Shown piece by piece: positions 33,609-44,929 of a DNA stretch of 64,000 nt (position 1 is its first letter; every line of letters starts with the position of its first letter). The notes beneath the pieces were generated by a model, which worked only from the letters and a program-made list of their open reading frames with translations, ran no database searches and was not told the DNA's origin. Source of the DNA: Leifsonia sp. ALI-44-B (GTDB taxonomy: Bacteria; Actinomycetota; Actinomycetes; Actinomycetales; Microbacteriaceae); contig NZ_MTQL01000007.1 in NCBI RefSeq assembly GCF_001984125.1, positions 1,550,001 to 1,614,000 on the forward strand, written 5' to 3'. Both the position numbers and the translations under genes were made by a program.

Positions 33609-35342
33609 GTGAACGCCGCATCATCTTCATCCGCAACCCGTTCCAGCGTCCAGAGCCTGACCGAGCGTCCCCACGCCCAGGTTCTCGTCATCGGCGGCGG
33701 CATCAACGGCATCGCAACCTTCCGCGACCTGGCCCTGCAGGGCGTCGACGTCGTGCTCGTCGAGCGCGGCGACTACTGCTCGGGCGCCTCGGCCGCCTCG
33801 TCGCACATGATCCACGGTGGCGTGCGCTACCTGGAGAACGGCGAGTTCCGCCTCGTCAAGGAGTCGGTCACCGAGCGCAACGGTCTGCTCAAGATCGCGC
33901 CGCACTACGTGAAGCCGCTCGAGACCACCATCCCCATCTTCACCACCGTCTCGGGTGTGCTGTCGGCCCCCGGCCGCATCCTCACCCACAAGGGCGGCAA
34001 GCCGAAGGAGCGCGGGGCTGCGCTCATCAAGATCGGCCTGACCATGTACGACTCCTTCTCGCGTGACGGCGGCGCCGTTCCCCGCCACCGCTTCCACGGT
34101 CACAAGAAGTCCATGGCCGACCTGCCGAAGCTCAACGACAACCTCAAGTACACGGCCACCTACTACGACGCCTCGGTGCACGACCCCGAGCGCCTGGCCC
34201 TCGACGTGCTGCGCGACGGCCTGGCCCAGGGCCCGCACGCCCGTGCCGCCAACTACGTCGAGGCCGTCGGCGCCTCCGACGGCGGTGTCGTGCTGCGCGA
34301 CGTCGTCTCGGGCGAAGAATTCACCGTGAAGGCGGATGTCGTCGTCAACACGTCCGGCCCCTGGACCGACCTCACCAACGAGGCCCTCGGCGAGAAGACG
34401 GCCTACATGGGCGGCACCAAGGGCTCGCACATCGTGCTCGACAACCCCGAGCTGCTCGCCGCCACCAAGGGTCGCGAGATCTTCTTCGAGAACAACGACG
34501 GCCGCATCGTGCTGATCTACCCGCTCAAGGGCAAGGTCATGGTCGGCACCACCGACCTCGAGGCGGATGTGCGCGAACCCGCCGTCTGCACCGAGGAGGA
34601 GGTCGACTACTTCTTCGGGCTCGTGAAGCACGTCTTCCCGACCATCGACGTCAACCGTGAGCAGATCGTCTACCGCTTCTCCGGCATCCGCCCGCTGCCC
34701 GGCCACGGCGACACGGCCCCCGGCTTCGTGTCCCGCGACTACCGCATCGTGCCCTCGACCTTCGGCACCGCCACGCTGCTCAGCCTCGTCGGCGGTAAGT
34801 GGACCACGTTCCGCGCGCTGGCCGAGCACCTCAGCAACGAGGTCCTCGAGCGCCTGCACCAGACCCGCAGCGTGTCGACGCTCGGCATGCCCATCGGTGG
34901 CGGCCGCGACTACCCGACCACGGATGACGCGCGCACCGTCTGGGTCACGAGCCACGGCCGCGAGGTGAGCCGCGCCCGCGCCGACATGCTGCTCGAGCGC
35001 TACGGAACGCGCGCCGCCGCCGTCATCGACGAGCTCGCCGAGTCGGGCGACACCCCGCTCGAGAACGCCGCCGAGTACAGCGCGCAGGAGATCGAATACC
35101 TCGTTCGCACCGAATCGGTCGTGCACCTCTCCGACGTGCTGCAGCGCCGCACGAGCCTCGCCTTCACGGGCCAGGCCACCGACGCGCTGCTCGCCGAGCT
35201 CGGTTCGATCACGGCCGGAGTCCTCGGCTGGTCGAGCGACGAGACCGCCGCCGAGATCGCCGAGGCCGCGCGCATCCTGCGCGAGGCACACGGTGTCGCG
35301 GTGGGCAGCACCAGCGCCAAGGAGGACGCGCTCAGCAAGTAG
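33609..35342 (+). CDS. glpD: Aerobic glycerol-3-phosphate dehydrogenase (FAD)
   Basis: Membrane-associated oxidation of glycerol-3-phosphate to dihydroxyacetone phosphate, passing electrons to quinone. The 577-residue protein has the FAD-binding VLVIGGGINGIATFRDLALQG near residue 24, ERGDYCSGASAASSHMIHGGVRYLE near residue 50, TSGPWTDL, YPLKGKVMVGTTD and the C-terminal DAO_C domain (KWTTFRALAEHL near residue 400). The GTG at 33609 is preferred because AAGAGGAG lies 8 nt upstream; the GTG at 33600 is too close to that site. First gene of glpD-glpF-glpK. The stem-loop at 35350-35387 and the palindrome upstream of glpF separate it from the rest. Confidence 0.93.
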   Translation: MNAASSSSATRSSVQSLTERPHAQVLVIGGGINGIATFRDLALQGVDVVLVERGDYCSGASAASSHMIHGGVRYLENGEFRLVKESVTERNGLLKIAPHYVKPLETTIPIFTTVSGVLSAPGRILTHKGGKPKERGAALIKIGLTMYDSFSRDGGAVPRHRFHGHKKSMADLPKLNDNLKYTATYYDASVHDPERLALDVLRDGLAQGPHARAANYVEAVGASDGGVVLRDVVSGEEFTVKADVVVNTSGPWTDLTNEALGEKTAYMGGTKGSHIVLDNPELLAATKGREIFFENNDGRIVLIYPLKGKVMVGTTDLEADVREPAVCTEEEVDYFFGLVKHVFPTIDVNREQIVYRFSGIRPLPGHGDTAPGFVSRDYRIVPSTFGTATLLSLVGGKWTTFRALAEHLSNEVLERLHQTRSVSTLGMPIGGGRDYPTTDDARTVWVTSHGREVSRARADMLLERYGTRAAAVIDELAESGDTPLENAAEYSAQEIEYLVRTESVVHLSDVLQRRTSLAFTGQATDALLAELGSITAGVLGWSSDETAAEIAEAARILREAHGVAVGSTSAKEDALSK

Positions 35343-35349
35343 TCGGTCA

Positions 35350-35387
35350 GCGGGGAGGCTCGACGCCCTCGGGCGCGGCCTCCCCGC
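35350..35387 (+). terminator. Stem-loop after glpD
   Basis: A perfect 10-bp stem (arm GCGGGGAGGC) with an 18-nt loop starts 8 bp after the glpD stop. There is no T-run, so it may be an attenuating or processing hairpin rather than a full terminator. Confidence 0.5.
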
Positions 35388-35426
35388 GAACCAACATTGA
35401 ACGCATTCTCACGCGGAAGTCTTGTT

Positions 35427-35454
35427 TGCACGCTAGCGCGGTCGCTAGCGTGCA
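35427..35454. promoter_or_regulatory. Perfect 12-bp palindrome upstream of glpF
   Basis: Two 12-nt arms (TGCACGCTAGCG) flank CGGT. It lies just upstream of a TATATA at 35465-35470, a likely -10 for glpF, and contains the TGCAC/GTGCA half-sites also found upstream of the SorC-type regulator. No T-run follows, so an operator is more likely than a terminator. Confidence 0.55.
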
Positions 35455-35525
35455 GATAGGTCGATATATAACCCGGAAGGGTCACCCGCCAGGGCGGCCC
35501 GAGAGTACTCGCAAGGAAGGTCAAC

Positions 35526-36287
35526 GTGGACGTCAATTTGGGAACGATATTCCTCTCGGAAACCGTGGGAACAGCAATGCTGCTCCTGCTCGGTGGAGGT
35601 GTAGTCGCAAACGTAGTACTCGCTAAGTCCAAGGGCTTCGACGGCGGTTGGTTGCTGATCAACTTCGGATGGGGCCTCGCGGTCTTCTCCGGTGTGATCG
35701 TCTCCTACGCCTCAGGAGCCCACCTCAACCCGGCCGTCACGGTCGGCATCATCACGTCGGGCGCCGAAGAGTTCGTGCCCGGCATCCCCGTCGACTTCCT
35801 GTCGACGATCGTCTATTTCGCGGCGCAGATGCTCGGTGCCATCATTGGTGCGGTGCTCGTGTTCCTCGCCTACAAGAAGCACTTCGACGAGACGGAAGAC
35901 GCCGGCGCCAAGCTCGGTGTGTTCTCGACGGGCCCCGGCATCCGCAGCTACGGCTGGAACTTCCTCACCGAGGTCATCGGCACGTTCGTGCTCGTGTTCG
36001 TCGTTCTCGGCTTCGGCCGCAACGGTGACGCGTCAGGCCTCGCCTCGCTCGGCGCCCTGCCCGTCGCGCTGCTCGTGGTCGCCATCGGTGCGTCGCTCGG
36101 TGGTCCCACCGGTTACGCCATCAACCCGGCCCGTGACCTCGGACCGCGCATCGTGCACGCCCTCCTCCCCATCAAGGGCAAGGGCACGAGCGACTGGTCC
36201 TACGCGTGGGTTCCGGTCGCCGGACCCCTCGTCGGTGGCGCCATCGCCGGTCTGGCCTCGCAGGTTCTCCTGCCCGTCCTGACCTGA
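35526..36287 (+). CDS. glpF: Glycerol uptake facilitator (aquaglyceroporin)
   Basis: Channel for glycerol entry, acting in the cytoplasmic membrane ahead of glycerol kinase. The 253-residue protein has six hydrophobic segments and both pore motifs: NPA in [12 protein letters not shown] near residue 68 and NPA in [13 protein letters not shown] near residue 200. The Asp after NPAR and its Gly-rich surroundings are typical of glycerol-conducting members. The start is GTG with AAGGAAGG upstream. It is followed by glpK after about 105 bp. Confidence 0.94.
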   Translation: MDVNLGTIFLSETVGTAMLLLLGGGVVANVVLAKSKGFDGGWLLINFGWGLAVFSGVIVSYASGAHLNPAVTVGIITSGAEEFVPGIPVDFLSTIVYFAAQMLGAIIGAVLVFLAYKKHFDETEDAGAKLGVFSTGPGIRSYGWNFLTEVIGTFVLVFVVLGFGRNGDASGLASLGALPVALLVVAIGASLGGPTGYAINPARDLGPRIVHALLPIKGKGTSDWSYAWVPVAGPLVGGAIAGLASQVLLPVLT

Positions 36288-36391
36288 TCTGATTTCTCTT
36301 CTCTTCACCTGATCGACCCGGTGCGGATGCGCGCCTCAACCCCGACGCGCATCCGCCCACCCGAATAACCCTCTACAAAGGAGTAACTCTC

Positions 36392-37906
36392 ATGACGGAC
36401 TACGTCATCGCCATCGACCAGGGAACGACCTCGACGCGCGCGATCGTTTTCGACAAGAACGGTAACATCATCTCGACCGGTCAGCTCGAGCACGAGCAGA
36501 TCTTCCCCAAGGCCGGCTGGGTCGAGCACGACCCGAAAGAGATCTGGAACAACACGCGTGAGGTGATCGGTACCGCGCTGTCGAAGGCGAACATCACGCG
36601 TCACGACATCCAGGCCATCGGTATCACCAACCAGCGCGAAACCGCCGTGGTGTGGGACAAGAACACCGGTGAGCCCGTCTACAACGCCATCGTTTGGCAG
36701 GACACCCGGACGCAGTCGATCGTCGACCGCCTCGCCGGCGACGAAGGCCTCGAGCGCTTCAAGTCCAAGGTCGGACTGCCGCTCGCGACCTACTTCTCGG
36801 GTACCAAGATCGTCTGGATCCTCGAGAACGTCGAGGGTGCGCGCGAAAAGGCCGAGGCCGGCGACCTGCTCTTCGGCACGACCGACAGCTGGGTTCTCTG
36901 GAACCTGACCGGTGGCACCGACGGCGGCGTGCACGTGACCGACGTCACCAACGCCAGCCGCACGCTCTTCATGGACCTCGAGACCCTCAGCTGGGACGAC
37001 GAGATCCTCGAAATCTTCGGTGTGCCGAAGTCCATGCTGCCCGAGATCAAGTCCTCCTCGGAGATCTACGGCCACGCGTCGGGCCACAGCCTGCTGCGTG
37101 AGGTTCCCATCGCCGGCATCCTGGGCGACCAGCAGGCCGCCACGTTCGGTCAGGCCGCCTTCCAGCAGGGCGAGGCCAAGAACACCTACGGCACCGGTAA
37201 CTTCCTCATCTTCAACACCGGTGAGGAGATCATCCACTCGGAGAACGGCCTGCTCACGACGCTCGGCTACAAGCTGGGCGACGCCAAGCCGCACTACGCG
37301 CTCGAAGGTTCGATCGCCGTCACGGGTTCGCTCATCCAGTGGCTGCGCGACAACCTGGGCATCATCAACTCGGCGCCCGATGTCGAGAAGCTGGCCGCGA
37401 CCGTCGAAGACAACGGTGGCGCCTACTTCGTGCCCGCCTTCTCGGGTCTCTTCGCGCCGTACTGGCGTTCGGATGCCCGCGGCGCCCTCGTCGGTATGAC
37501 CCGTTACGTGAACAAGGGTCACATCGCTCGCGCCGCGCTCGAGGCCACGGCCTACCAGACCGCCGAGGTGCTGGATGCCGTCAACGCCGACTCCGGCGTT
37601 CCGCTCACCGAGCTCAAGGTCGACGGCGGTATGACGGCCAACGACACGCTCATGCAGTTCCAGGCCGACATCCTCGGCGTTCCCGTCGTGCGCCCCGTCG
37701 TCGCCGAGACGACCGCCCTCGGTGCCGCCTACGCAGCCGGCCTCGCCGTCGGCTTCTGGAGCGACCTCGACGACCTGGGCAAGAACTGGCAGGAAGACAA
37801 GCGCTGGGAGCCCTCGATGGACAAGGGCGAGCGCGACCGCCTCTACCGCAACTGGAAGAAGGCTGTCACGAAGACCTTCGACTGGGTCGACGAGGACGTG
37901 CAGTAA
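36392..37906 (+). CDS. glpK: Glycerol kinase
   Basis: Phosphorylates glycerol to glycerol-3-phosphate, trapping it for GlpD. The 504-residue protein has the FGGY-family start [18 protein letters not shown] near residue 4, [14 protein letters not shown] near residue 78, WQDTRT, the [12 protein letters not shown] motif near residue 240, GTYGTGNF-like [14 protein letters not shown], the [18 protein letters not shown] helix near residue 305 and C-terminal [18 protein letters not shown] near residue 410. An AAGGAGT ribosome site precedes the ATG. A strong terminator follows at 37958-37988. Confidence 0.96.
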   Translation: MTDYVIAIDQGTTSTRAIVFDKNGNIISTGQLEHEQIFPKAGWVEHDPKEIWNNTREVIGTALSKANITRHDIQAIGITNQRETAVVWDKNTGEPVYNAIVWQDTRTQSIVDRLAGDEGLERFKSKVGLPLATYFSGTKIVWILENVEGAREKAEAGDLLFGTTDSWVLWNLTGGTDGGVHVTDVTNASRTLFMDLETLSWDDEILEIFGVPKSMLPEIKSSSEIYGHASGHSLLREVPIAGILGDQQAATFGQAAFQQGEAKNTYGTGNFLIFNTGEEIIHSENGLLTTLGYKLGDAKPHYALEGSIAVTGSLIQWLRDNLGIINSAPDVEKLAATVEDNGGAYFVPAFSGLFAPYWRSDARGALVGMTRYVNKGHIARAALEATAYQTAEVLDAVNADSGVPLTELKVDGGMTANDTLMQFQADILGVPVVRPVVAETTALGAAYAAGLAVGFWSDLDDLGKNWQEDKRWEPSMDKGERDRLYRNWKKAVTKTFDWVDEDVQ

Positions 37907-37957
37907 TTCTCTAGCGGTAATGCCCGGATCGGTTGCGATCCGCTGAGAGAGAGAAAG

Positions 37958-37988
37958 AGCCCCGAGGCTGATGCCTCGGGGCTTTTTC
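37958..37988 (+). terminator. Intrinsic terminator of glpK
   Basis: An 11-bp stem (arm AGCCCCGAGGC) with a TGAT loop runs directly into TTTTTC. On the minus strand the stem ends in TCTTTCTCTC, so it may also stop transcription of the convergent small membrane-protein gene. Confidence 0.9.
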
Positions 37989-38032
37989 GTGTGCGGGGAC
38001 GCCGTGCGGGGGGAGCCCCGGAGCCGGTCGGT

Positions 38033-38347
38033 TTAGAGGACGCCGGCGGTGGCGAGGCCCGCGAGGGCGATGAGGGTGGTCGAGACGGCGGCGATGCCCG
38101 CGGCGGCCTCGAGGATGCTCTGGCGGCGCTGGCGGAGCTGAAGCGTCTTCTCGAGCGAACCGGGTTCGAGGCTGGCCTGCGCTTCGCGGCGCGTGTCAAA
38201 GGTGCCGATGACGTTGCCGCGCGCGTCGGTGGCGATGTAGCGCCCATTGAGATGTTCGATGAGGCCCGCGTAGTTGCCGCCGGCGTTGCCGACGGTGAGC
38301 CGGTCGTCGATCTCGGTCCAGCTCGCGGGGGCGAAGGTCGTGCTCAT
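38033..38347 (-). CDS. Small protein with a C-terminal membrane segment, function unknown
   Basis: The 104-residue product has a soluble N-terminal part (residues 1-60, with NYAGLIEHLNGRYIATDARGN and FDTRREAQASL), a basic segment LQLRQRRQS and one hydrophobic C-terminal stretch (ILEAAAGIAAVSTTLIALAGLATAGVL), giving a tail-anchored topology. I do not recognise a named family. TATACA about 45-50 nt upstream could be a -10. It stands alone between glpK (convergent) and trpS. Confidence 0.7.
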   Translation of the reverse strand: MSTTFAPASWTEIDDRLTVGNAGGNYAGLIEHLNGRYIATDARGNVIGTFDTRREAQASLEPGSLEKTLQLRQRRQSILEAAAGIAAVSTTLIALAGLATAGVL

Positions 38348-38547
38348 CGTCGGTGATCTCTCTCTGTGTGCGCCAATGCTGACATCACTCAGATGTATAG
38401 GTAGTTAGAGACTCTAGCTAAATAAAGAGAGCCGGTTGCGGAAGCGGTCGTTGTCGTGCAACTGTCGCGCCATCGTGCGCCGTCCTGAACGGTCCGCGCG
38501 GCGTTGGTCGGCGATGGCTCGCGCGCCGACACGCGCCTCTTGGGCGC

Positions 38548-40420
<1,873 letters not shown>

Positions 40421-40426
40421 GGACCC

Positions 40427-40432
40427 AGCTTA
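40427..40432 (-). promoter_or_regulatory. Possible -10 for a leaderless xthA transcript, overlapping a stop codon
   Basis: TAAGCT on the minus strand starts with the TAA stop of the upstream BrkB gene and ends 6 nt before the xthA ATG. Because the TAA is fixed by the coding sequence, the match could be chance. Confidence 0.3.
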
Positions 40433-41683
40433 TAGGGGCCCTCCGACACCCGTTCGGCCGGTCGTACGGGCGGATGCGGTGCCGACGGGCGAGCCGTTCG
40501 GGGAGGCCTCGGCCAGGGCCTCGCGCGCGGCTTGCCACTCGCGGTGGGCCTGACGGAGGCGGCGACGGGAGAGGGGGCGCGACATCCAGGAGGCGTGTTC
40601 GTATTCGTCGCGGGCGTCGCGCAATTCGGCTTCGGCCACCACGAGGCGCGCGCGGCGTTCGGCGTCGAGACGCTCGGCGCGCGACATCCGGTGCAATTGC
40701 ACGCCCTTGTCTTCGACGCCCACGGCGATCCACGACGCGGCGAGCAGGATGATGCGGCAGATCGCGTTGAACCAGATCAACAGACCGATGAAGACCGCGA
40801 AGGTGGCGAGCAGCGGGTTGCGCGACGCCGCCTGGATGACCCACCCGCTGAAGACGCTGAGCGCGGAGAGGGCGACGCTGCCGATGAGCGCGCCACCCGC
40901 CAGATCGCGCCAGGGAATGGGGATGCGGCTGAGGATGCGGTACATCGAGCCGATGGTGACGAGGTTGACCATGACGGCGACGAGCAGTCCGATCGCGCCC
41001 GCGGCCACCGTGCTCGCGCCCGAGTTCGAATCGATGCCGAAGAGGAAGAGGAGCCACGTGACGGCCTGCGTGCTCAGCACCGAGAACACGGCCGACGCGA
41101 ACAGCATGACGCCGAAGACGAGGGCGAGCCCCAGGTCGACGGCCTTCTGCAAGAGATAGGGGCGGCTGTCGCGGGGAAGCGAGAACACCGAGCGGATGGC
41201 CTGACGCGTGTAGGCCAACCAGCTGATGGCGGTCCATAGGAGGCCGACGAGGGCGATCGTTCCCGTCCAGCCATACAGCCCGAGCCCCAGCAGGTCGTCG
41301 GTGTTGATCAGGCCGCCGGGGCCGATGAGGCCGGGGATGGCGCGGTCGATGATGTCGACGAGGGCCGAGTAGATGGCGGCGTTCGACGTGAGCCAGATGC
41401 CGGCCACCGAGAACACGACGACGAGGGCCGCGAAGACCGCGAAAAGGGATTGGAAGCTCATGCCGGATGCCAAAAGGTTGCCGTCGTTGAGGTTGTAGTT
41501 CATGACGACGCGGTAGATCTTCTGGCGTTGCACCCACCGGGTCACGCGCGTGGCCTGTTTCACGGGGCGATCGAGGCGTTTGACGAGCGCGTTGTCGCTC
41601 TGCTCGATGGCGCGTTCGAGGGGTGTCACGCCGGCTGCAACGGATGCGGGGGGCGACACACTCTCGTCACGGGGTGCTGGCAC
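40430..41683 (-). CDS. YihY/BrkB-family membrane protein
   Basis: Integral membrane protein of the BrkB-like family; its transport or envelope role is not settled. The 417-residue product has about six hydrophobic segments between residues 60 and 320, with the family features NLLASGMSFQSLFAVFAALVV near residue 70, GLYGWTGTIALVGLLWTAISWLAYTRQAIRSVF near residue 130 and IPIPWRDLAGGALIGSVALSAL near residue 255. The last 90 residues are a charged Arg/Glu/Ala-rich cytoplasmic tail. The start is taken as the GTG at 41683 because TACGCT ends 6 nt before it; the GTG at 41689, directly abutting the -10, is the longer alternative. Confidence 0.88.
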   Translation of the reverse strand: MPAPRDESVSPPASVAAGVTPLERAIEQSDNALVKRLDRPVKQATRVTRWVQRQKIYRVVMNYNLNDGNLLASGMSFQSLFAVFAALVVVFSVAGIWLTSNAAIYSALVDIIDRAIPGLIGPGGLINTDDLLGLGLYGWTGTIALVGLLWTAISWLAYTRQAIRSVFSLPRDSRPYLLQKAVDLGLALVFGVMLFASAVFSVLSTQAVTWLLFLFGIDSNSGASTVAAGAIGLLVAVMVNLVTIGSMYRILSRIPIPWRDLAGGALIGSVALSALSVFSGWVIQAASRNPLLATFAVFIGLLIWFNAICRIILLAASWIAVGVEDKGVQLHRMSRAERLDAERRARLVVAEAELRDARDEYEHASWMSRPLSRRRLRQAHREWQAAREALAEASPNGSPVGTASARTTGRTGVGGPL

Positions 41684-41689
41684 GGTCAC

Positions 41690-41695
41690 AGCGTA
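41690..41695 (-). promoter_or_regulatory. -10 element that decides the start of the BrkB-family gene
   Basis: TACGCT on the minus strand is followed by GTGACC and then GTG. With the usual 6-nt gap, transcription starts at the second GTG (41683), which would make the first GTG part of the discriminator rather than the coding region. Confidence 0.45.
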
Positions 41696-41810
41696 GCGAA
41701 AGCGTTCGGCGGATTACCCGGCAGAGGCGGCGATCTCTTGGCAGAATGGGGGAACCGCGACTCGCCGAGGGTGGCGGCTCGCACCGACTGAGGCCACAGG
41801 GATCACCACA

Positions 41811-43232
41811 TTGAGCATCGCCGACACCACCACTTCTTCGTCATCGACGTCGTCGCCGACCGCGCCGGCTGGCGACGCCCGGGCCGTTCGTTACACGCTG
41901 GCCGAGCAGGGTTCGCCCTGGATCTTCGTGGTCGCCGAGCGCAGTGCCGTGGCCATCAAGGCGCCCTCCGAGCCCGATGTGGTCGAGGGTTTGTGGGCCC
42001 TGATGCGCAGTGGCGAGGCTCGTGCCGATGAGTTGGCGGCCGTCATCCCCGAGTTCTCGGGCGAGCGGCGCACGGCCTTCGCGGTCGTGGGCGACGACGA
42101 GCCGAACGCGGTTTCCGGCACCGATGACGGCGCCGAGAGCTTCACGGTGATCGCACACGGCCGGGCGGCCGTCGATGCCCTCTCGGCGTCCGACGCCCAG
42201 CGTGCCGGGCGCGCGAGTAGCGGCTGGAAGCGCATCGAGGCCGACGGCGACGCGCCGTGGGCCCGCGAGGTTCTCACCGGTTCCCGCAAATTCGCACTGG
42301 GTGATCTTGCACAAGAGGTCGGCGCGGATGCCGTGGGCGTCTCGTTCCCGCTCGACGCCGGTGTCGTCGTCGCCAACCGCCTCGACGTCGCTCTGGCGGG
42401 GGCTTCGCTCGAGGCCACGGCAGAGCCGGAAGCAGTGGAAGCGGCGGAGGTCGAGCATGAGCGCGAGCCCGAGCCGCTCGAGGCAGAGCCCGAAGCCGAG
42501 CCCGCGCACGATGCTCCGGACGAGACCACCCGCATCCAGCCGCTCGGGCAGAGTCGGGGCGTCGAGGACGACGTGTTCTCCGAGGAGACGATCCTGACCC
42601 GCCGTCCGGCGCCCGCGGCCGAACCGCGCGTGCTCGACGTGAGCGATCAGGCCGGTGGAATGGACGGCGCGCCGTTGACCAAGGCGCCGGGCGTCGCCGC
42701 ATCCATCGAGGCCGAGACCGAGACGGTCATCCGCCCGCGCCGCAGCGTCGTGCCGCGCCTGGCCGACGACAGCCTGTTGCAGCACGACGGCGAGACCGTG
42801 CTGCGCCCCGACATCGCGCGCCCGGTCGAAGACGAGACCGTTTTTCGCCACGTGCCGTTCGTGCCCGACGACCCACAGACCGTCATGTACGGGTTCCGCG
42901 TCAACGGCGGGCAGGCCTACCCGCTCGACGCCGTGCACTACTTCGGGCGCAACCCGCGGCAGCCGCGCATCCCGCTGCCCGACCCGTCGCGGCTCGTGCC
43001 CGTCGTGTCGTCGACTAAATCGGTGTCGGCCACGCACCTCGAGATCAAGCAGGTGGGCGACTCGATCGTCGCCACCGACCTGAAATCGACCAACGGCACG
43101 AGCGTCAACCTGCCCCATAAACACTGGCAGCGCCTGCGTCAGGGAGAATCGATCGTGGTCGTGCCCGGCACGCTCATCGATATCGGCGACGGTAACGTGA
43201 TCGAGATCCTCCCGCCCTGGCGCGGCGAGTAG
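41811..43232 (+). CDS. FHA-domain protein of the surface/kinase cluster
   Basis: Phosphothreonine-binding adaptor expected to read marks made by the adjacent kinase. The 473-residue protein has an N-terminal region of about 200 residues that I cannot assign (EQGSPWIFVVAERSAVAI and an Ala/Asp-rich stretch), an acidic Glu/Pro/Ala-rich linker (about 200-330) containing RRPAPAAE and threonines followed by acidic or proline residues, and a C-terminal FHA domain (about 360-470). FHA core residues are visible: GRNP near residue 381, SATHLEI near 407 and STNGTSVNL near 427. The start is TTG; an ATG alternative is not apparent nearby. First gene of a six-gene run on the plus strand. Confidence 0.88.
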   Translation: MSIADTTTSSSSTSSPTAPAGDARAVRYTLAEQGSPWIFVVAERSAVAIKAPSEPDVVEGLWALMRSGEARADELAAVIPEFSGERRTAFAVVGDDEPNAVSGTDDGAESFTVIAHGRAAVDALSASDAQRAGRASSGWKRIEADGDAPWAREVLTGSRKFALGDLAQEVGADAVGVSFPLDAGVVVANRLDVALAGASLEATAEPEAVEAAEVEHEREPEPLEAEPEAEPAHDAPDETTRIQPLGQSRGVEDDVFSEETILTRRPAPAAEPRVLDVSDQAGGMDGAPLTKAPGVAASIEAETETVIRPRRSVVPRLADDSLLQHDGETVLRPDIARPVEDETVFRHVPFVPDDPQTVMYGFRVNGGQAYPLDAVHYFGRNPRQPRIPLPDPSRLVPVVSSTKSVSATHLEIKQVGDSIVATDLKSTNGTSVNLPHKHWQRLRQGESIVVVPGTLIDIGDGNVIEILPPWRGE

Positions 43233-43366
43233 GGGCGCGCCGCCCCGCCGCACCCGCGCAGCCCGCTCGCGCACGGCCCGCACGCACGCGGCCCGCACGC
43301 GGGTAACCCGCACCCAGCAGCATCCCGAATTCCGTATCGCCCGAACCCGACCGAGGAAAGAGAACC

Positions 43367-44929
43367 GTGGGGAGACGACTGCCGTCACAGCCGCCGACGC
43401 TGCCGGGTTTCTCGTTCGTGCGCATACTCGGGTCGGGCGGGTTCGCCGATGTGTTCCTCTATGAGCAGGACAGCCCGCGGCGGCAGGTCGCCGTCAAGGT
43501 GATGCTGGCCGAATACGTGAACAACCATGTGCGGCAGATGTTCGCGGCCGAGGCCGACCTGATGGCGCAGCTGAGCGCGCATCCCTCCATCCTCACCGTC
43601 TATCAATCGGGCGTGGCGGGTGACGGACGGCCCTATCTCGTGATGGAACTGTGCTCGCAGACACTCGGCACGGGCTATCGCAACAACCGGCTCTCGGCCG
43701 CCGAAGCGTTGCGCGTGGGCATCAAGATCGGCGGCGCGGCCGAGAGCGCCCACCGCACGGGCGTGCTGCACCGCGACATCAAACCGTCCAACATTCTCAT
43801 GACGGCATATGGCAATCCGGTGCTGAGCGATTTCGGCATCGCCGGTGCGGTCGACGAGATCGACGACGACGCGGTCGTGGGCATGAGCGTGCCGTGGACA
43901 GCTGCCGAGGTGCTGCGCGCCGACACCAACGGAACCATCGCGAGCGAGGTCTTCTCCCTGGGCGCCACCGTCTACACGCTGCTCGCCGGGCGGTCGCCGT
44001 TCGAGATCGAGGGCGGCGACAACTCGTCGGCGCAACTCATGTCGCGCATCAATCGCGGGGTCATCACACCCATCGGCCGCGATGACGTGCCCGAGAATCT
44101 CGAGCGCGTGCTGCGCAAATCGCTGGCCCGCAAACCCGAGAACCGCCACCGCTCGGCCATGGAGTTCATCCGCGAGCTGCAGGCCGTCGAGGCGTCGATG
44201 GGGCTGGCGCAGACGCAGCCCGACGTCAGTGTCGACGAGTGGGCGGATGTCGCGCCCGACGATCCCGACGACCGCACGCGTGTGAACCCCATCCGCGATG
44301 TGCAGCCCGTCGCGCGCCGACGTCGTGCACGCGGTGACCAGGCCATCGGCGAGCCGGGGCGGGGTGCCGGGGCATCGAACACTCCCGCGATGGGAATGGC
44401 GGGCGCCGGTGCGCGTGCCGTCGGGCGCGACGTCGCGGGTTCGACGGGCACCCGGGCGCGCGGCACCGCCGCCGACGCGCAGTCGCGATCGCGCCGCCGC
44501 GGAACGGCGACCGGGGGCGCCGGGGCTTCGTCGGCGCCCGCCGCATCGTGGCGATCGGGCCGCTGGTTCGTGGCGGCCATCGTCGCGTGCGCGGTTCTCG
44601 TGCTCGCCCTGGCTGCGACGGCCGTGTACGTCGTCGTGCGGGCGGGGAGCGCCGAAGCGGTTCCGGCGGTCCGAGATGTGGTCGCGACATCCGCCGACGG
44701 TTCCTTGACATTCAGTTGGCCAGACCCGGGCATCGAAACCGACGACCTCTATGAGATCGAGGTCGACGACGACAGCTCGAGCACCCAGCGCAGCACGACC
44801 TTCGTCGTGGCGGGTGAACCGGGCGACACGGTCTGCATCACGGTGCGCGTCAACCGCGACGGCTCGCTCGGCGACCGCAGCCCCGAAAGCTGCGGCGTGG
44901 TGCCCGAGGCGGGTACGGGCGCCGGATGA
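43367..44929 (+). CDS. Transmembrane serine/threonine protein kinase with FN3-like ectodomain
   Basis: PknB-type eukaryotic-like kinase. Residues 10-270 form the kinase domain: glycine loop LGSGGFADVF near residue 22, VAVKVM lysine near residue 43, HRDIKPSN near residue 139, LSDFGIAGAV near 155 and the APE-like region TAAEVLRAD. A Pro/Ala/Arg-rich linker (about 290-395) leads to one membrane segment (about 400-427, WFVAAIVACAVLVLALAA). The extracellular part of about 90 residues resembles one fibronectin type III domain (VRDVVATSADGSLTFSWPDPG ... VCITVRVN). The start is GTG with GGAAAGAG upstream. Its stop overlaps the next gene (ATGA). No PASTA repeats are present, unlike PknB. Confidence 0.92.
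   Translation: MGRRLPSQPPTLPGFSFVRILGSGGFADVFLYEQDSPRRQVAVKVMLAEYVNNHVRQMFAAEADLMAQLSAHPSILTVYQSGVAGDGRPYLVMELCSQTLGTGYRNNRLSAAEALRVGIKIGGAAESAHRTGVLHRDIKPSNILMTAYGNPVLSDFGIAGAVDEIDDDAVVGMSVPWTAAEVLRADTNGTIASEVFSLGATVYTLLAGRSPFEIEGGDNSSAQLMSRINRGVITPIGRDDVPENLERVLRKSLARKPENRHRSAMEFIRELQAVEASMGLAQTQPDVSVDEWADVAPDDPDDRTRVNPIRDVQPVARRRRARGDQAIGEPGRGAGASNTPAMGMAGAGARAVGRDVAGSTGTRARGTAADAQSRSRRRGTATGGAGASSAPAASWRSGRWFVAAIVACAVLVLALAATAVYVVVRAGSAEAVPAVRDVVATSADGSLTFSWPDPGIETDDLYEIEVDDDSSSTQRSTTFVVAGEPGDTVCITVRVNRDGSLGDRSPESCGVVPEAGTGAG

Noticed and set aside
33627-35291. A 554-codon minus-strand frame opposite glpD
   Set aside because: The plus strand encodes an unmistakable FAD-dependent dehydrogenase with all motifs. 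The antisense frame has shadow composition (Val/Gly/Asp/Glu/His-rich).
35427-35454. The palindrome before glpF as a glpD terminator
   Set aside because: No T-run follows on either strand, a separate stem-loop lies right after glpD, and a -10-like TATATA is just downstream. An operator fits better.
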